A stretch of DNA of 64,000 bases, taken from the NCBI GenBank assembly GCA_030446625.1, contig JAUJMY010000004.1, positions 1 through 64,000 of the forward strand, written 5' to 3'. This document shows positions 19,540 to 28,146 of this stretch, in pieces. The notes below the pieces were generated by a model. It was not told where the DNA came from, made no database searches, and saw only the letters and a list, made by a program, of their open reading frames with translations. The first letter of the stretch is position 1, and each line of letters starts with the position of its first letter. The position numbers and the translations under genes were made by a program. Source of the DNA: Gaiellaceae bacterium (GTDB lineage: Bacteria; Actinomycetota; Thermoleophilia; Gaiellales; Gaiellaceae).

Positions 19540-19687
19540 TTCGCCGCAGAAGCGCGCACCGCCCGCGCCGCCGTCCGGTCTCGTTCCTCGGCTCGCCGGT
19601 TCTCAAACGTGGCGGCAGCCCGGGCGCGTCGCCGGCTCTCGCGTCCGGCGTGGTTGCGACGTTGCCGCGCGTGGAACAAGAAGCCGT

Positions 19688-20644
19688 GTGAGCTGCCGCG
19701 TCGTCGACAGCACCGGGGCGAGCCTCGCCGACCTCGACCGGGCGACGCTCGAGGAGCGGCGCGCGAACGGCTTCTTCTGGCTCGACCTGCACGACCCGAC
19801 CGCCGAGGACCTCGAGCTGCTCGGCGACGTGCTCGGCTTCCACGCGCTCGCGCTCGAGGACTCGGCGCACTTCGACCAGCGCCCGAAGCTCGAGGAGTAT
19901 GACGACTTCGTCTTCCTCGTCCTCTACGGACACGCGCCCGACGAGGACGGGCTCGTCGAGGTGCATTGCTACGTCTCGGAGCAGTTCCTGGTCACGCTCC
20001 GCCGCGACGACTCGCCGGCGCTCGCCGCGCTCCACCGCTCGTACGCCGGCGGGCGCGACGTGCACCCGGACCCGGTACGGATGCTGCACCGCGTCGCGGA
20101 CGCGCTCGTCGACAGCTTCTTCCCGGCGCTCTCGCACTTCGACGACCGGCTGGAGCTGATCGAGGACGACCTCATCCGCTCGCCGAAGCCGGCGCACCTC
20201 CAGGACGTGTTCACCATGAAGCGGCGGCTCGCACGCCTGCGGAAGGTGATCGTCCCGCAGCGGGACCTCCTCGGGCGCCTCGCGTCCGGAGCCGCCGAGC
20301 TGCCGCAATCCTCGCCGGAGGTGGAGCGGCACTTCCGCGACGTGTACGACCACCTGATCCGCCTCGCCGAGATGATCGAGACCTCGCGCGAGGTGATGAC
20401 CGCGGCAGTCGACGTGTACCTCTCGTCGTCGTCGAACCGGCTCGGCGAGGTGACGAAGCAGCTCGCCGTGATCGCGACGATCTTCCTGCCGCTGACCTTC
20501 ATCACGGGCTTCTTCGGACAGAACTTCCCGTGGCTCGTCGAGCACATCGGTGGGCTCTGGTCGTTCGTCGCGCTCGGGATCGGCACGCAGCTCGTCGGCG
20601 CTCTGATCCTGCTCGTCTACTTCAAGCGCCGCGGCTGGTTCTGA
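19688..20644 (+). CDS. CorA-like divalent cation channel (GQN variant)
   Basis: 318 aa, clearly CorA-fold: a cytoplasmic domain (GFFWLDLHDPTAEDLELL, ALEDSAHFDQRPKLEEYDDF), long helices (HFDDRLELIEDDLI, MKRRLARLRKVIVPQRDLL), two membrane helices and a basic end FKRRGWF. The selectivity loop reads GFFGQNF (about residues 275-281), so GMN is replaced by GQN, a variant common in a separate actinobacterial CorA group. Mg2+ transport is likely but other cations are possible. The GTG at 19688 begins homology; the open frame upstream is not protein-like. Confidence 0.88.
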   Translation: MSCRVVDSTGASLADLDRATLEERRANGFFWLDLHDPTAEDLELLGDVLGFHALALEDSAHFDQRPKLEEYDDFVFLVLYGHAPDEDGLVEVHCYVSEQFLVTLRRDDSPALAALHRSYAGGRDVHPDPVRMLHRVADALVDSFFPALSHFDDRLELIEDDLIRSPKPAHLQDVFTMKRRLARLRKVIVPQRDLLGRLASGAAELPQSSPEVERHFRDVYDHLIRLAEMIETSREVMTAAVDVYLSSSSNRLGEVTKQLAVIATIFLPLTFITGFFGQNFPWLVEHIGGLWSFVALGIGTQLVGALILLVYFKRRGWF

Positions 20645-20740
20645 GCGCGCCCCTGTAAAAGTCCTGTCAAGAGCGGGAACTCTTCGTGGTGCGCGGCGTC
20701 GTATCGAATGACGCGAGTCACACGACCGAAAGGATTCACG

Positions 20741-21553
20741 ATGAATCGCGACAAAGGCAGGCTCGTTTTCGTCGCCGCGGGGAGCATCCTCCTCCTGCTC
20801 GCGGCGATCGCGGCGTTCGCGGGCAAGGGGACCGCGGCGGCGCAGGCGGCGCCGAGGAACGTCACACCGCCGACGATCTCCGGTACACCACAGGAGGGGC
20901 AGACCCTGACCGCGAGCACGGGGACGTGGACAGGGACGGCGCCGATCACGTACACGTACCAGTGGCTGCGGTGCGGACGAAACGGCGGCAGCTGCTCCGA
21001 GATCAGCGGCGCGATCGGCAGGACGTACGTCCTCAAGCGCGTCGACGTCGGAACGACGCTTCGCGTTCGTGTCACGGCACGGAACCCGGACGGCTCGACC
21101 CGCGCCACCTCGGTTCCGACGGCCGTGGTCAGGCGGGCTCCGCAGGCCCCGCCGACGACCGGCTGTGCCGCGAATGCGCCGCTCCAGGTCGGGAACATCT
21201 CGGCGCCCGAGCGGCTCGAGGTCAACCAGGGCGACATCAGCCCGGGCATCGTCCGGCGCTCGACGCAGACGATCACCGTTCGCTTCCGCGTCACCTGTAG
21301 GGGCAAGGCAGTGCAGGGCGCGCTCGTCTACGCGACCGCCGTGCCGTTCAACCAGTTCACCGTCCCAGCGGAGCAGCCGACCGGCGCAGACGGCGTCGGG
21401 CAGCTCTCGATGACGCAGCTGAGCGGCTTCCCGGCCGCGGCACGCCAGCAGCTGCTCGTCATCTTCGCCCGGGCGCGCAAGCCTGGCGAGAACGCGCTGG
21501 GCGGCACCTCCACGCGCCGGCTCGTCTCGTTCCCCGTCGATCTCAGGCGGTAG
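20741..21553 (+). CDS. Secreted Ig-like-domain protein
   Basis: 270 aa. AAAGGA lies 8 bases before the ATG at 20741. An N-terminal signal/anchor helix (LVFVAAGSILLLLAAIAAF) is followed by a short Ig-like module common in actinobacterial surface proteins: PPTISGTPQEGQTLTASTG, then TYTYQWLRC, then GTTLRVRVTARNPDGS. The second half is a beta-rich domain with two Cys (TTGCAANAPL, FRVTCRGKAV). No enzyme motif. Probably extracellular or surface structural. An upstream in-frame ATG at 20708 has no RBS. Confidence 0.75.
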   Translation: MNRDKGRLVFVAAGSILLLLAAIAAFAGKGTAAAQAAPRNVTPPTISGTPQEGQTLTASTGTWTGTAPITYTYQWLRCGRNGGSCSEISGAIGRTYVLKRVDVGTTLRVRVTARNPDGSTRATSVPTAVVRRAPQAPPTTGCAANAPLQVGNISAPERLEVNQGDISPGIVRRSTQTITVRFRVTCRGKAVQGALVYATAVPFNQFTVPAEQPTGADGVGQLSMTQLSGFPAAARQQLLVIFARARKPGENALGGTSTRRLVSFPVDLRR

Positions 21554-21622
21554 GTACGTCGTTCTTCGCGGGGGATCGCTCAGGCGGTCCCCCGCGAGGT
21601 CTCCCGGTTGTACGCTCGCCGG

Positions 21623-22123
21623 GTGGCGAAGCAGCTCTGGGCGCCGTGGCGGCTCGAGTACGTCGAGTCCGCGGACGAGCAGCCGGGCTGCGTCTTCTGC
21701 ACCGCGCGCGACGGCGACGACGAGGCGCGGCTCGTCGTGCGGCGCGGTGAGCGCGCGCTCGCGCTGCTGAACAAGTACCCGTACGCGTCCGGGCACCTGA
21801 TGGTCGCGCCGAAGCGGCACGTCGGCGAGCTCGCCGAGCTCGAGACGGCGGAGGCGCTGGAGATCCACGGGCTCGCCTCCGAGGCGCTCGCGGCCCTCGC
21901 CGCCACGTTCGCGCCCGACGGCTACAACCTCGGCTGGAACCTCGGCCGCGTCGCAGGTGCCGGCGTCGTCGACCACGTCCACCTGCACGTCGTGCCGCGC
22001 TGGGCGGGAGACACGAACTTCATGCCGGTGCTCGCCGACGTGAAGGTGCTTCCGGAGCACCTGACCGAGACCCGCGCGAAGCTCGCCGCCGCGTGGCGGC
22101 ATCACCGGGCGACACCGAGGTGA
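21623..22123 (+). CDS. HIT-family nucleotide hydrolase/phosphorylase
   Basis: 166 aa. The histidine triad is DHVHLHVVPRW (about residues 116-126), followed by GDTNFMP, and the N terminus LWAPWRLEYV and CVFC match the actinobacterial diadenosine-polyphosphate-cleaving HIT proteins. Expected to act on dinucleoside polyphosphates in the cytosol. The GTG at 21623 lies 6 bases after TACGCT (21611-21616), a leaderless start. A TTG at 21608 overlaps that -10 hexamer and is less likely. Confidence 0.9.
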   Translation: MAKQLWAPWRLEYVESADEQPGCVFCTARDGDDEARLVVRRGERALALLNKYPYASGHLMVAPKRHVGELAELETAEALEIHGLASEALAALAATFAPDGYNLGWNLGRVAGAGVVDHVHLHVVPRWAGDTNFMPVLADVKVLPEHLTETRAKLAAAWRHHRATPR

Positions 22124-22347
22124 CCGCTTCGAAGGCGCGGCCGCGGGGCGTTCAACGCGCAAATCCCGGTGACATACTGTTGCGACCCCTCCAGTGGCAC
22201 ACTTCGATCTCCAGGGGGGAGGTGGGGTCAATAAAGAGATTCGCAATCGCAGCAGCGCTCGCCGCGATCGGCCTAGCGGGCCTCGCGACGGCATCCACGC
22301 TCACGACGACGTCCGTCAGCCAGGCTGAGACGGACACGACGACGACG

Positions 22348-22520
22348 ACGACCGGGACGACCGAGACGACCGGGACGACGGAGACGACCGGAACGACCGA
22401 GACGACCGGAACGACGGAGACGACCGGAACGACCGAGACGACCGGAACGACCGAGACGACCGGAACGACGGAGACGACCGGAACGACGGAGACGACCGGG
22501 ACGACGGAGACGACCGGGAC
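22348..22520 (+). repeat. 18-bp coding minisatellite (nine units)
   Basis: Imperfect units of 18 bases of the type GAGACGACCGGAACGACG encode the hexapeptide TGTTET. Variation is confined to C/G and A/G third positions, so the unit is kept at the protein level. This kind of repeat can change copy number by slippage. Confidence 0.85.
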
Positions 22521-22549
22521 GACGGCCACGACGGCCACGACCACGGCGG

Positions 22550-22660
22550 CCGCGCGCAAGGTCACGATCTGCCACCGGCCGCCCGGCAACCCGGAGAACG
22601 CGCACCGCGCGCAAGGTCACGATCTGCCACCGGCCGCCCGGCAACCCGGAGAACGCGCAC
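22550..22660 (+). repeat. 55-bp perfect tandem duplication
   Basis: Bases 22550-22605 are repeated as 22605-22660 with no mismatch, sharing one C at the junction. The period is 55, so the duplication shifts the frame by +1 and breaks the open reading frame described for 22222-22924. Confidence 0.93.
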
Positions 22661-22947
22661 ACGATCACGGTGGGCGCACCGGCCGTCGCGGCGCACCTGC
22701 GTCACGGCGACACGCCGGGCCCGTGCCCGCCGCGGACGACGACGACGACGCGGAACAAGGGCAACAACGCTCCGCGGACGAAGACGCACACGACGCCGAC
22801 CCGGACGCACACGACGCCGCGCCGGACGCGGACGACGGTGACGACGACGTCGACGGAAGACAGCGGCAGCGGCAGAGGCAGGGGCCGCGGCCGCGGGAAC
22901 AGCGGCGGCGGCGGCAAGGGCTAGTTCGCCGCACGCACACTGAGCTC

Positions 22948-22978
22948 GGCAGAGGCGGCCCGCGAGGCCGCCTCTGCC
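22948..22978 (+). terminator. Strong terminator hairpin
   Basis: GGCAGAGGCGGCC (22948-22960) pairs perfectly with GGCCGCCTCTGCC (22966-22978) around the loop CGCGA, 23 bases after the repeat-protein stop. Confidence 0.8.
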
Positions 22979-23034
22979 GTCTCCGGCCGGCGCGCGCAGG
23001 AATCGATCGCGGCAACGCGAAGACGTGGCGTCCC

Positions 23035-23931
23035 GTGAGCAGACGGTGCCTCATCGGCGTTGCGCTCGCTGCGGCCTTCGTGGCTCCGGCGCCCGCGCAC
23101 GCGCTCACGAACCACCAGATCGCCGGCCTCCAGGTGGCTCTACGGGCGCACGGTCTCTACCGCGGCCCGCTCGACGGCGTCGCCGGGCCGCAGACGAGGC
23201 GCGCCGTGATCGCCTTCCAGAAGAACGCCCGCCTCTCCGCGGACGGGATACCCGACCACGGGACGCGCCTCGCGCTGGGGCCGCTCGGCCAGCCGCTCTA
23301 CGGCCGCCGCGTGCTCGCAGCGGGGAAGGTCGGGTGGGACGTCTCCGTGCTCCAGTTTCTGCTCGCGCGCCGGGGGCTCCTGCCCGTTCGCGCACTCGAC
23401 GGCCGCTTCGGCGGGATGACCGCGCGCGCGGTGCGGCGGTTCCAGCGCCGCACCGGGCTCGCAGTCGACGGGATCGCCGGACCGGCGACGCTGTCGCTGC
23501 TCGCGTCCGGCCGCAGGCCCGCGCGCGCGGCGTCACGCGTGCAGCGCTTTTCCGTGCGCTCGTCGATCGACCGCTGGGCGCGCGAGTACGGCCTCGAGCC
23601 GCGGCTCGTGCGGGCGCTCGCATGGCAGGAGTCGGGCTACCAGACCCACATCGTGTCGCGCGCCGGCGCCTACGGCGTGATGCAGGTGACGCAGGGGACG
23701 TGGGAGTTCGTCGAGACGGTGCTCGTCGGCCGCGCCGTCCCTCGGACGCCCGACGGGAACGTCCGCGTCGGGACCGCGTTCCTGCACCACCTCCTCCACG
23801 TCTTCGGCGGGAACACGCGCCTCGCGCTCGGCGCGTATTACCAGGGCGCCGCGTCCGTCCGTCGGCACGGCCTGCTCCCCGAGACGCGGCGCTACGTCGC
23901 GAACGTGATCGCGCTCAGGACGCGCGTCTGA
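23035..23931 (+). CDS. Secreted lytic transglycosylase with two peptidoglycan-binding domains
   Basis: 298 aa. The signal peptide ends at APAHA (about residue 22). Two PG_binding_1 domains follow: QIAGLQVALRAHGLYRGPLD to FQKNARLSADGI, and DVSVLQFLLARRGLL to FQRRTGLAVDGIAGPATL. A soluble lytic transglycosylase (SLT) domain follows from about residue 165. The catalytic Glu is in AWQESGYQ (Glu199) and the supporting motif is SRAGAYGVMQVTQGT. It should cleave the MurNAc-GlcNAc bond during wall remodelling. GTG start at 23035 gives a proper signal peptide. Confidence 0.92.
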   Translation: MSRRCLIGVALAAAFVAPAPAHALTNHQIAGLQVALRAHGLYRGPLDGVAGPQTRRAVIAFQKNARLSADGIPDHGTRLALGPLGQPLYGRRVLAAGKVGWDVSVLQFLLARRGLLPVRALDGRFGGMTARAVRRFQRRTGLAVDGIAGPATLSLLASGRRPARAASRVQRFSVRSSIDRWAREYGLEPRLVRALAWQESGYQTHIVSRAGAYGVMQVTQGTWEFVETVLVGRAVPRTPDGNVRVGTAFLHHLLHVFGGNTRLALGAYYQGAASVRRHGLLPETRRYVANVIALRTRV

Positions 23932-24096
23932 GATTTCGAGCCGGCGAGGCGCGCGGGCCGCCGCAATGCCCGCGCAGCCTCGCCCAGCCAACAGATTCCG
24001 CCCGCGGGCGAAACTTGCGCTTCAAAGGGAGCCGGGGCGGGCTAGGGCTGCGGCCCCCCGCCACTTCCCCGACTCCCCGCGCCGCAGCGGTGCCGT

Positions 24097-24118
24097 GAAG
24101 CCCGTGGCGAAGGGCTTC
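24097..24118 (-). terminator. Terminator of tRNA-Gly
   Basis: GAAGCCC (24097-24103) pairs with GGGCTTC (24112-24118), 8 bases beyond the tRNA 3' end in the direction of transcription. Confidence 0.55.
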
Positions 24119-24125
24119 GCGGAGG

Positions 24126-24198
24126 AGCGGGCGATGGGGCTCGAACCCACGACCCTCAGCTTGGGAAGCTGATGCTCTACCAACTGAGCTACGCCCGC
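24126..24198 (-). tRNA. tRNA-Gly (anticodon CCC)
   Basis: 73 bases with the acceptor stem GCGGGCG/CGCCCGC and discriminator U, the D-arm GTAGCTCAGTTGGTAGAGC, the anticodon arm TCAGC-TTCCCAA-GCTGA giving CCC, and the T-arm CGTGGGTTCGAGCCCC. CCA is not encoded. Confidence 0.95.
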
Positions 24199-24360
24199 GC
24201 AGCGTCCGCAGGATACCGGGAATCCCTCGGGGAGGTCGCTCTCCGCGACCGGTGGAAGCCGGCGCGTCGGAGCGGGCTGTTCGAGCTCCGAACTTCCGGG
24301 GAGCGAGGCTACACCGGCGGCGAGATATCCTGGTGGCGGAGAACGACCGAAGGAGGGGGA

Positions 24361-25389
24361 ATGGCCGCCCAGGACCTGGAGACGACCGCGAAGGAGCTCG
24401 TCGCGGAGGGCAAGGGGATCCTCGCCGCGGACGAGAGCAGCGGGACGATCGAGAAGCGCTTCAAGAGCATCGACGTCGAGTCGACGGAGGAGAACCGGCG
24501 CGGCTACCGCGAGCTCCTCTTCACGACGGCAGGGGTGGAGGAGTTCGTCAGCGGCGTGATCCTCTACGACGAGACGATCCGCCAGTCGACGACAGACCGC
24601 ACGCCGTTCCCGCAGCTCCTCGAGCAGCGCGGGATCATCCCCGGGATCAAGGTCGACAAGGGCGCGAAGCCGCTCGCCCTGACCGAGAGCGAGACGATCA
24701 CCGAAGGTCTCGACGGGCTCCGCGAGCGCCTCGAGGAGTACCGCGGGCTCGGCGCGCGCTTCGCGAAGTGGCGCGCGACGTACTCGATCGGCGCCGGCCT
24801 CCCGAGCGAGTACTGCGTCTGGACGAACGCGCACGCGCTCGCCCGCTACGCCGCCCTGTGCCAGGAGGCGGGGCTCGTGCCGATCGTCGAGCCGGAGGTG
24901 CTGATGGACGGAGAGCACTCGCTCGAGCAGGCATCGAAGGCGACCGGGCGCGTCCTCCAGGCCGTCTACACCGAGCTGCACGACCAGCGGGTCGACCTCC
25001 GCGGGACGCTGCTGAAGCCGAACATGGTCCTGTCGGGCTACGAGGCGTCCGAGCGCGCGTCGATCCAGGAGGTCGCCGAGGCGACGCTCGAGTGCTTCTA
25101 CCGCCACGTGCCGGCGGCCGTCCCCGGCATCGTCTTCCTCTCGGGCGGCCAGAGCGACGAGGACGCGACCGCGCACCTGAACGCGATGAACGCGCTGGGC
25201 CCGCACCCGTGGGAGCTCTCGTTCTCGTACGGCCGCGCGCTCCAGGCCCCGGCGCTGAAGGCGTGGCGCGGGAAGCCCGAGAACGTGGAGGCCGCGCAGC
25301 GCGCGTACTACCACCGGGCGAAGCTGAACGGCGCAGCCCGCACAGGCATGTACGCCCCCGAGATGGAACGCGAGGCAGCGGCCGTCTAG
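24361..25389 (+). CDS. Class I fructose-1,6-bisphosphate aldolase
   Basis: 342 aa. Reversibly splits fructose-1,6-bisphosphate without a metal, via a Schiff base; the expected lysine is Lys219 in [12 protein letters not shown]. Other class I hallmarks are [17 protein letters not shown] near the N terminus, [26 protein letters not shown] and [18 protein letters not shown]. It starts at ATG 24361 with AGGAGG just upstream; TATCCT at 24328-24333 is a plausible -10. This eukaryote-like aldolase type is less usual in bacteria than class II. It is convergent with glpX. Confidence 0.95.
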   Translation: MAAQDLETTAKELVAEGKGILAADESSGTIEKRFKSIDVESTEENRRGYRELLFTTAGVEEFVSGVILYDETIRQSTTDRTPFPQLLEQRGIIPGIKVDKGAKPLALTESETITEGLDGLRERLEEYRGLGARFAKWRATYSIGAGLPSEYCVWTNAHALARYAALCQEAGLVPIVEPEVLMDGEHSLEQASKATGRVLQAVYTELHDQRVDLRGTLLKPNMVLSGYEASERASIQEVAEATLECFYRHVPAAVPGIVFLSGGQSDEDATAHLNAMNALGPHPWELSFSYGRALQAPALKAWRGKPENVEAAQRAYYHRAKLNGAARTGMYAPEMEREAAAV

Positions 25390-25410
25390 TTCTCGCTGGA
25401 TTGATCGGAC

Positions 25411-25440
25411 GAGCGGAAGCCAGCGCAGCCGCTTCCGCTC
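25411..25440 (+). terminator. Terminator of the aldolase gene
   Basis: GAGCGGAAGC (25411-25420) and GCTTCCGCTC (25431-25440) form a perfect 10-bp stem 21 bases after the aldolase stop. Confidence 0.75.
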
Positions 25441-25615
25441 GGCGCGATAAGCACCTGCGCCGCGAGGATGTCTGTCGCCGGCGCGCGGCCCCCGCCGCGC
25501 CGACATGACAGCGCTCCTGGAACTTCCTGCGCCCCCCGTCGCCGCCGGAGCCCGGCTGCGCCGGGCGGGAGGCGCAGCACGAGCCGCGCGTGCACTGCGG
25601 CGAAAGGAGGGGGCT

Positions 25616-25643
25616 CGTGGGGGAACCAAGGGGTTCCCCCACG
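25616..25643. terminator. 12-bp perfect inverted repeat at the glpX end
   Basis: CGTGGGGGAACC (25616-25627) pairs with GGTTCCCCCACG (25632-25643) around AAGG. It lies 3 bases from the abnormal 3' end of glpX and could terminate transcription from that side, or mark the end of an inserted sequence. Between this hairpin and the aldolase terminator I see no gene. Confidence 0.6.
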
Positions 25644-25646
25644 CTT

Positions 25647-26578
25647 CTAGCGGTACGGACGGTGCCGGAGCGGGAGCGCATGACGATCGAGTCCGTCGCG
25701 GCGCCGTCGCGCGTGTAGCGGACGCCGCGTAGGAGCGCCCCGGACGTGACGCCCGTCGCGGCCACGAAGACGTCCTCGCCGGAGACGAGGTCGTCGGTCG
25801 TGAGCACGCGGTCGACGTCGTAGCCAGCCTCGACGAGCTGCCGGCGCTCGTCCTCGTTGCGCGGCCACAGCCGTCCCTGGAGCGCGCCGCCGAGGCACTT
25901 GATGGCCGCCGCGGCGATCACGCCCTCCGGCGTGCCGCCGATGCCCATCAGGAGGTCGACGTCGGCGACGCCGCCGTGGGCGGCCGCGATCGCCGGCGCG
26001 ACGTCGCCGTCGCGGATCAGGTTGACCTTCGCGCCCGCGTCGCGCAGCTCGGCGATCAGCGCGTCGTGGCGGTCGCGCTCCAGCACGATCACGCTCACGT
26101 CGCGCGAGGCTTTCCCCTTCGCATCGGCGACGCGCTCGACGTTCTCCGTCGGCGACGCGTCGATGTCGATCGCGTCCGCGGCCTCGGGCCCGCACGCGAT
26201 CTTGTCCATGTAGACCGCGGCGCCCGGGAAGAACATCGTCCCCCGCTCCGAGACGGCAATCACGGCGATCGCGTTCGGCTGCCCGAGCGCCGTCAGCCGC
26301 GTCCCTTCGAGCGGGTCCACGGCGACGTCCACCTCCGGGCCGTTCCCGCTCCCGACACGCTCGCCGTTGTAGAGCATCGGCGCCTCGTCCTTCTCCCCCT
26401 CGCCGATCACGACGTTCCCGTCCATCTGGACGGTGTCGAGCATCAGCCGCATCGCGTCGACCGCCGCCTGGTCGGCGCTCTCCTTCTCGCCGCGGCCGAT
26501 CCAGCGCGCGGCGCCCATCGCCGCGGCCTCCGTGACGCGCACGAGCTCGAGGGCGAGGTTCCGGTCCGGGGCGCTCAT
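25647..26578 (-). CDS. glpX: Class II fructose-1,6-bisphosphatase (GlpX), 3' end altered
   Basis: Dephosphorylates fructose-1,6-bisphosphate in gluconeogenesis. From the ATG at 26578 (TAGGAT lies 8 bases upstream) the protein shows [43 protein letters not shown] and [20 protein letters not shown], all standard for GlpX. Homology stops at MRSRSGTVR near 25660, where the family normally has only a few more residues and a stop. The frame instead stays open for about 950 more bases, antisense through the aldolase gene. A TAG at 25647 in the adjacent frame would give a natural length. I place the end there; a one-base indel or a small rearrangement has removed the original stop. Confidence 0.8.
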
Positions 26579-26589
26579 CGCGGCCGATC

Positions 26590-28014
26590 CTAAGCCAGCG
26601 TGCGCCGCAGTGCCGCGCGCGCCGCGAAGTATCCGCACAGGCCGTGGACGCCCCCGCCCGGCGGCGTCGAGGCGGAGCAGAGATACAGACCCGGCACCGG
26701 CGTCGCGTACGGGTTCACCCGCGCGGCCGGCCGCGTCAGGAGCTGCCGCAGGTCCTGGAGCCCGCCGTTCACGTCGCCTCCGACGTAGTTGGCGTTGTAC
26801 CGCTCCAGCTCGCGGGGCGGATGCACGGCTCGCGCGAGGACGACGTCGCGGAAGCCGGGCGCGAACCGCTCGAGCTGCGCCTCGATCGCGTCCGTCATGT
26901 CCACGGTCGACCCGTTCGGGACGTGGCAGTACGCCCACGCCGTGTGCTGCCCCGCGGGGGCGCGCGTGTCGTCGAACAGGCTCTGCTGCGCCACGAGCAC
27001 GTACGGCCGCTCCGGATGCCGCCCGCGCGCGACCGCCTCCTCGGCATGGGCGATCTCCTCGAGCGTCCCGCAGAGGTGCAGCGTCCCCGCGCGCGCACAC
27101 ACGGGCGCGCGCCACGGGATCGGCTCGGACAGCGCCCAGTCGACCTTGAACGCGCCCGGCGCGTACCGGAAGCGCTCGAGCGCGCGCCGGTAGCGCGGTG
27201 GGAGCCGGTCGGCGGCGATCGCGACGACCTGCCGCGGCGTCACGTCGAGCAGCACGGCTCGGGCGCGCGGGACGTCTTCGAGCGAGTGGACGGGGCGGGC
27301 GGTGACGAGCTCGACCCCGAGCGCCGCGGCGTGCGCGGCGAGCGCGTCCGCGAGCCGCTGCGTCCCGCCGCGCACGACCGGCCAGCCGACGGCGTGACCG
27401 AGCAGCGCGAGCACGAGCCCGAACGCGGCCGACGGGGAGCGCGTGAGCGGCAGGAGCGCGTGCGCGGCCATGCCGCCGAACAGGGCGCGCGCCGGCTCGT
27501 CGCGGAACTCCGCCGCCGCGAGCGCGGTCGAGGAGCGGAGGCCCTTGAGCGCGAAGCGCGCGAGCGCGACCGGGTGGCGCGGCACCCGCACCGGTCCCAG
27601 CGCGCCCTCCATCAGCACCTCCCAGTCGTCGACGAGCGGGCCGAGGAGGCGCGCCCACGCGGCGCCGTCGCGCCCGAGCCCCGCGGCCGTCTCGTCGAGC
27701 GAGCGCTCGAGCACCGCGGCCGAGCCGTCGTCGAGCGGGTGGGCGAGCGGCGCCGGCGGATCGACGAGCTCCAGCCCGTGCGCGGCGAGCGGGAGGTCGC
27801 GGAAGAACGGCGAGGCCGCCGCGAGCGGATGGATCGCGGAGCAGACGTCGTGCACGAAGCCGGGCAGCGTGAGCTCCGCGGAGCGCAGCCCGCCGCCGAT
27901 CGTCTCCGCCGCCTCGAGCACTCGCACCGAGCGTCCGGCGCGTGCCAGCTCGATTGCGGCCGCGAGCCCGTTCGGCCCGGAGCCGACCACCAGGGCGTCG
28001 AGCTGCTCGCGCAC
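26590..28014 (-). CDS. FAD-dependent oxidoreductase, phytoene-desaturase-like
   Basis: 474 aa. The N-terminal dinucleotide site is [22 protein letters not shown] followed by the E of [11 protein letters not shown]. The C-terminal FAD signature is [25 protein letters not shown], and a middle [13 protein letters not shown] fits the carotenoid-desaturase/amine-oxidase superfamily. Related actinobacterial proteins are annotated as NAD(P)/FAD oxidoreductases with unknown substrates; no carotenoid genes lie nearby. GTG start at 28014; the stop lies 11 bases from the glpX start, so the two genes could be one transcript. Confidence 0.85.
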   Translation of the reverse strand: MREQLDALVVGSGPNGLAAAIELARAGRSVRVLEAAETIGGGLRSAELTLPGFVHDVCSAIHPLAAASPFFRDLPLAAHGLELVDPPAPLAHPLDDGSAAVLERSLDETAAGLGRDGAAWARLLGPLVDDWEVLMEGALGPVRVPRHPVALARFALKGLRSSTALAAAEFRDEPARALFGGMAAHALLPLTRSPSAAFGLVLALLGHAVGWPVVRGGTQRLADALAAHAAALGVELVTARPVHSLEDVPRARAVLLDVTPRQVVAIAADRLPPRYRRALERFRYAPGAFKVDWALSEPIPWRAPVCARAGTLHLCGTLEEIAHAEEAVARGRHPERPYVLVAQQSLFDDTRAPAGQHTAWAYCHVPNGSTVDMTDAIEAQLERFAPGFRDVVLARAVHPPRELERYNANYVGGDVNGGLQDLRQLLTRPAARVNPYATPVPGLYLCSASTPPGGGVHGLCGYFAARAALRRTLA

Positions 28015-28146
28015 GTCCCCGTTGTCCCCGCTCGGCCGCAGCGCAACCGTCCGACGAACGAGGGGCGCCCGCCGCAGCGCCGCCCCTCGTGCTGATGCTA
28101 ATCGGTCCGGGGCGCGCGTGGAAGCGGCGCGCGTCGCGCGGTCACG

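Larger units (their letters stand above)
22222..22924 (+). pseudogene. Secreted Thr-rich repeat protein, broken by a 55-bp duplication
   Basis: A GTG at 22222 starts a signal peptide (SIKRFAIAAALAAIGLAGL) and a Thr-rich spacer of nine TGTTET-type hexapeptides. A domain beginning RKVTICHRPPGNPENAH follows. At 22550-22660 the DNA encoding that segment is duplicated in tandem with a 55-bp period, shifting the frame by one. Beyond the duplication the intended frame resumes: TITVGAPAVAAHLRHGD, a Thr/Arg-rich region and a Gly/Arg tail to a TAG at 22922. Removing one copy restores one continuous protein. The domain is seen in other exported bacterial proteins; its function is not established. Confidence 0.7.

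Noticed and set aside
22348..22520. Regular repeats considered as a CRISPR array
   Set aside because: Units are 18 bases with no unique spacers and encode an in-frame Thr-rich peptide.
24698..27658. A single 986-codon minus frame spanning the oxidoreductase, glpX and the aldolase antisense strand
   Set aside because: Only the glpX part is protein-like; the rest is a neighbouring frame of the oxidoreductase gene and antisense of the aldolase gene.
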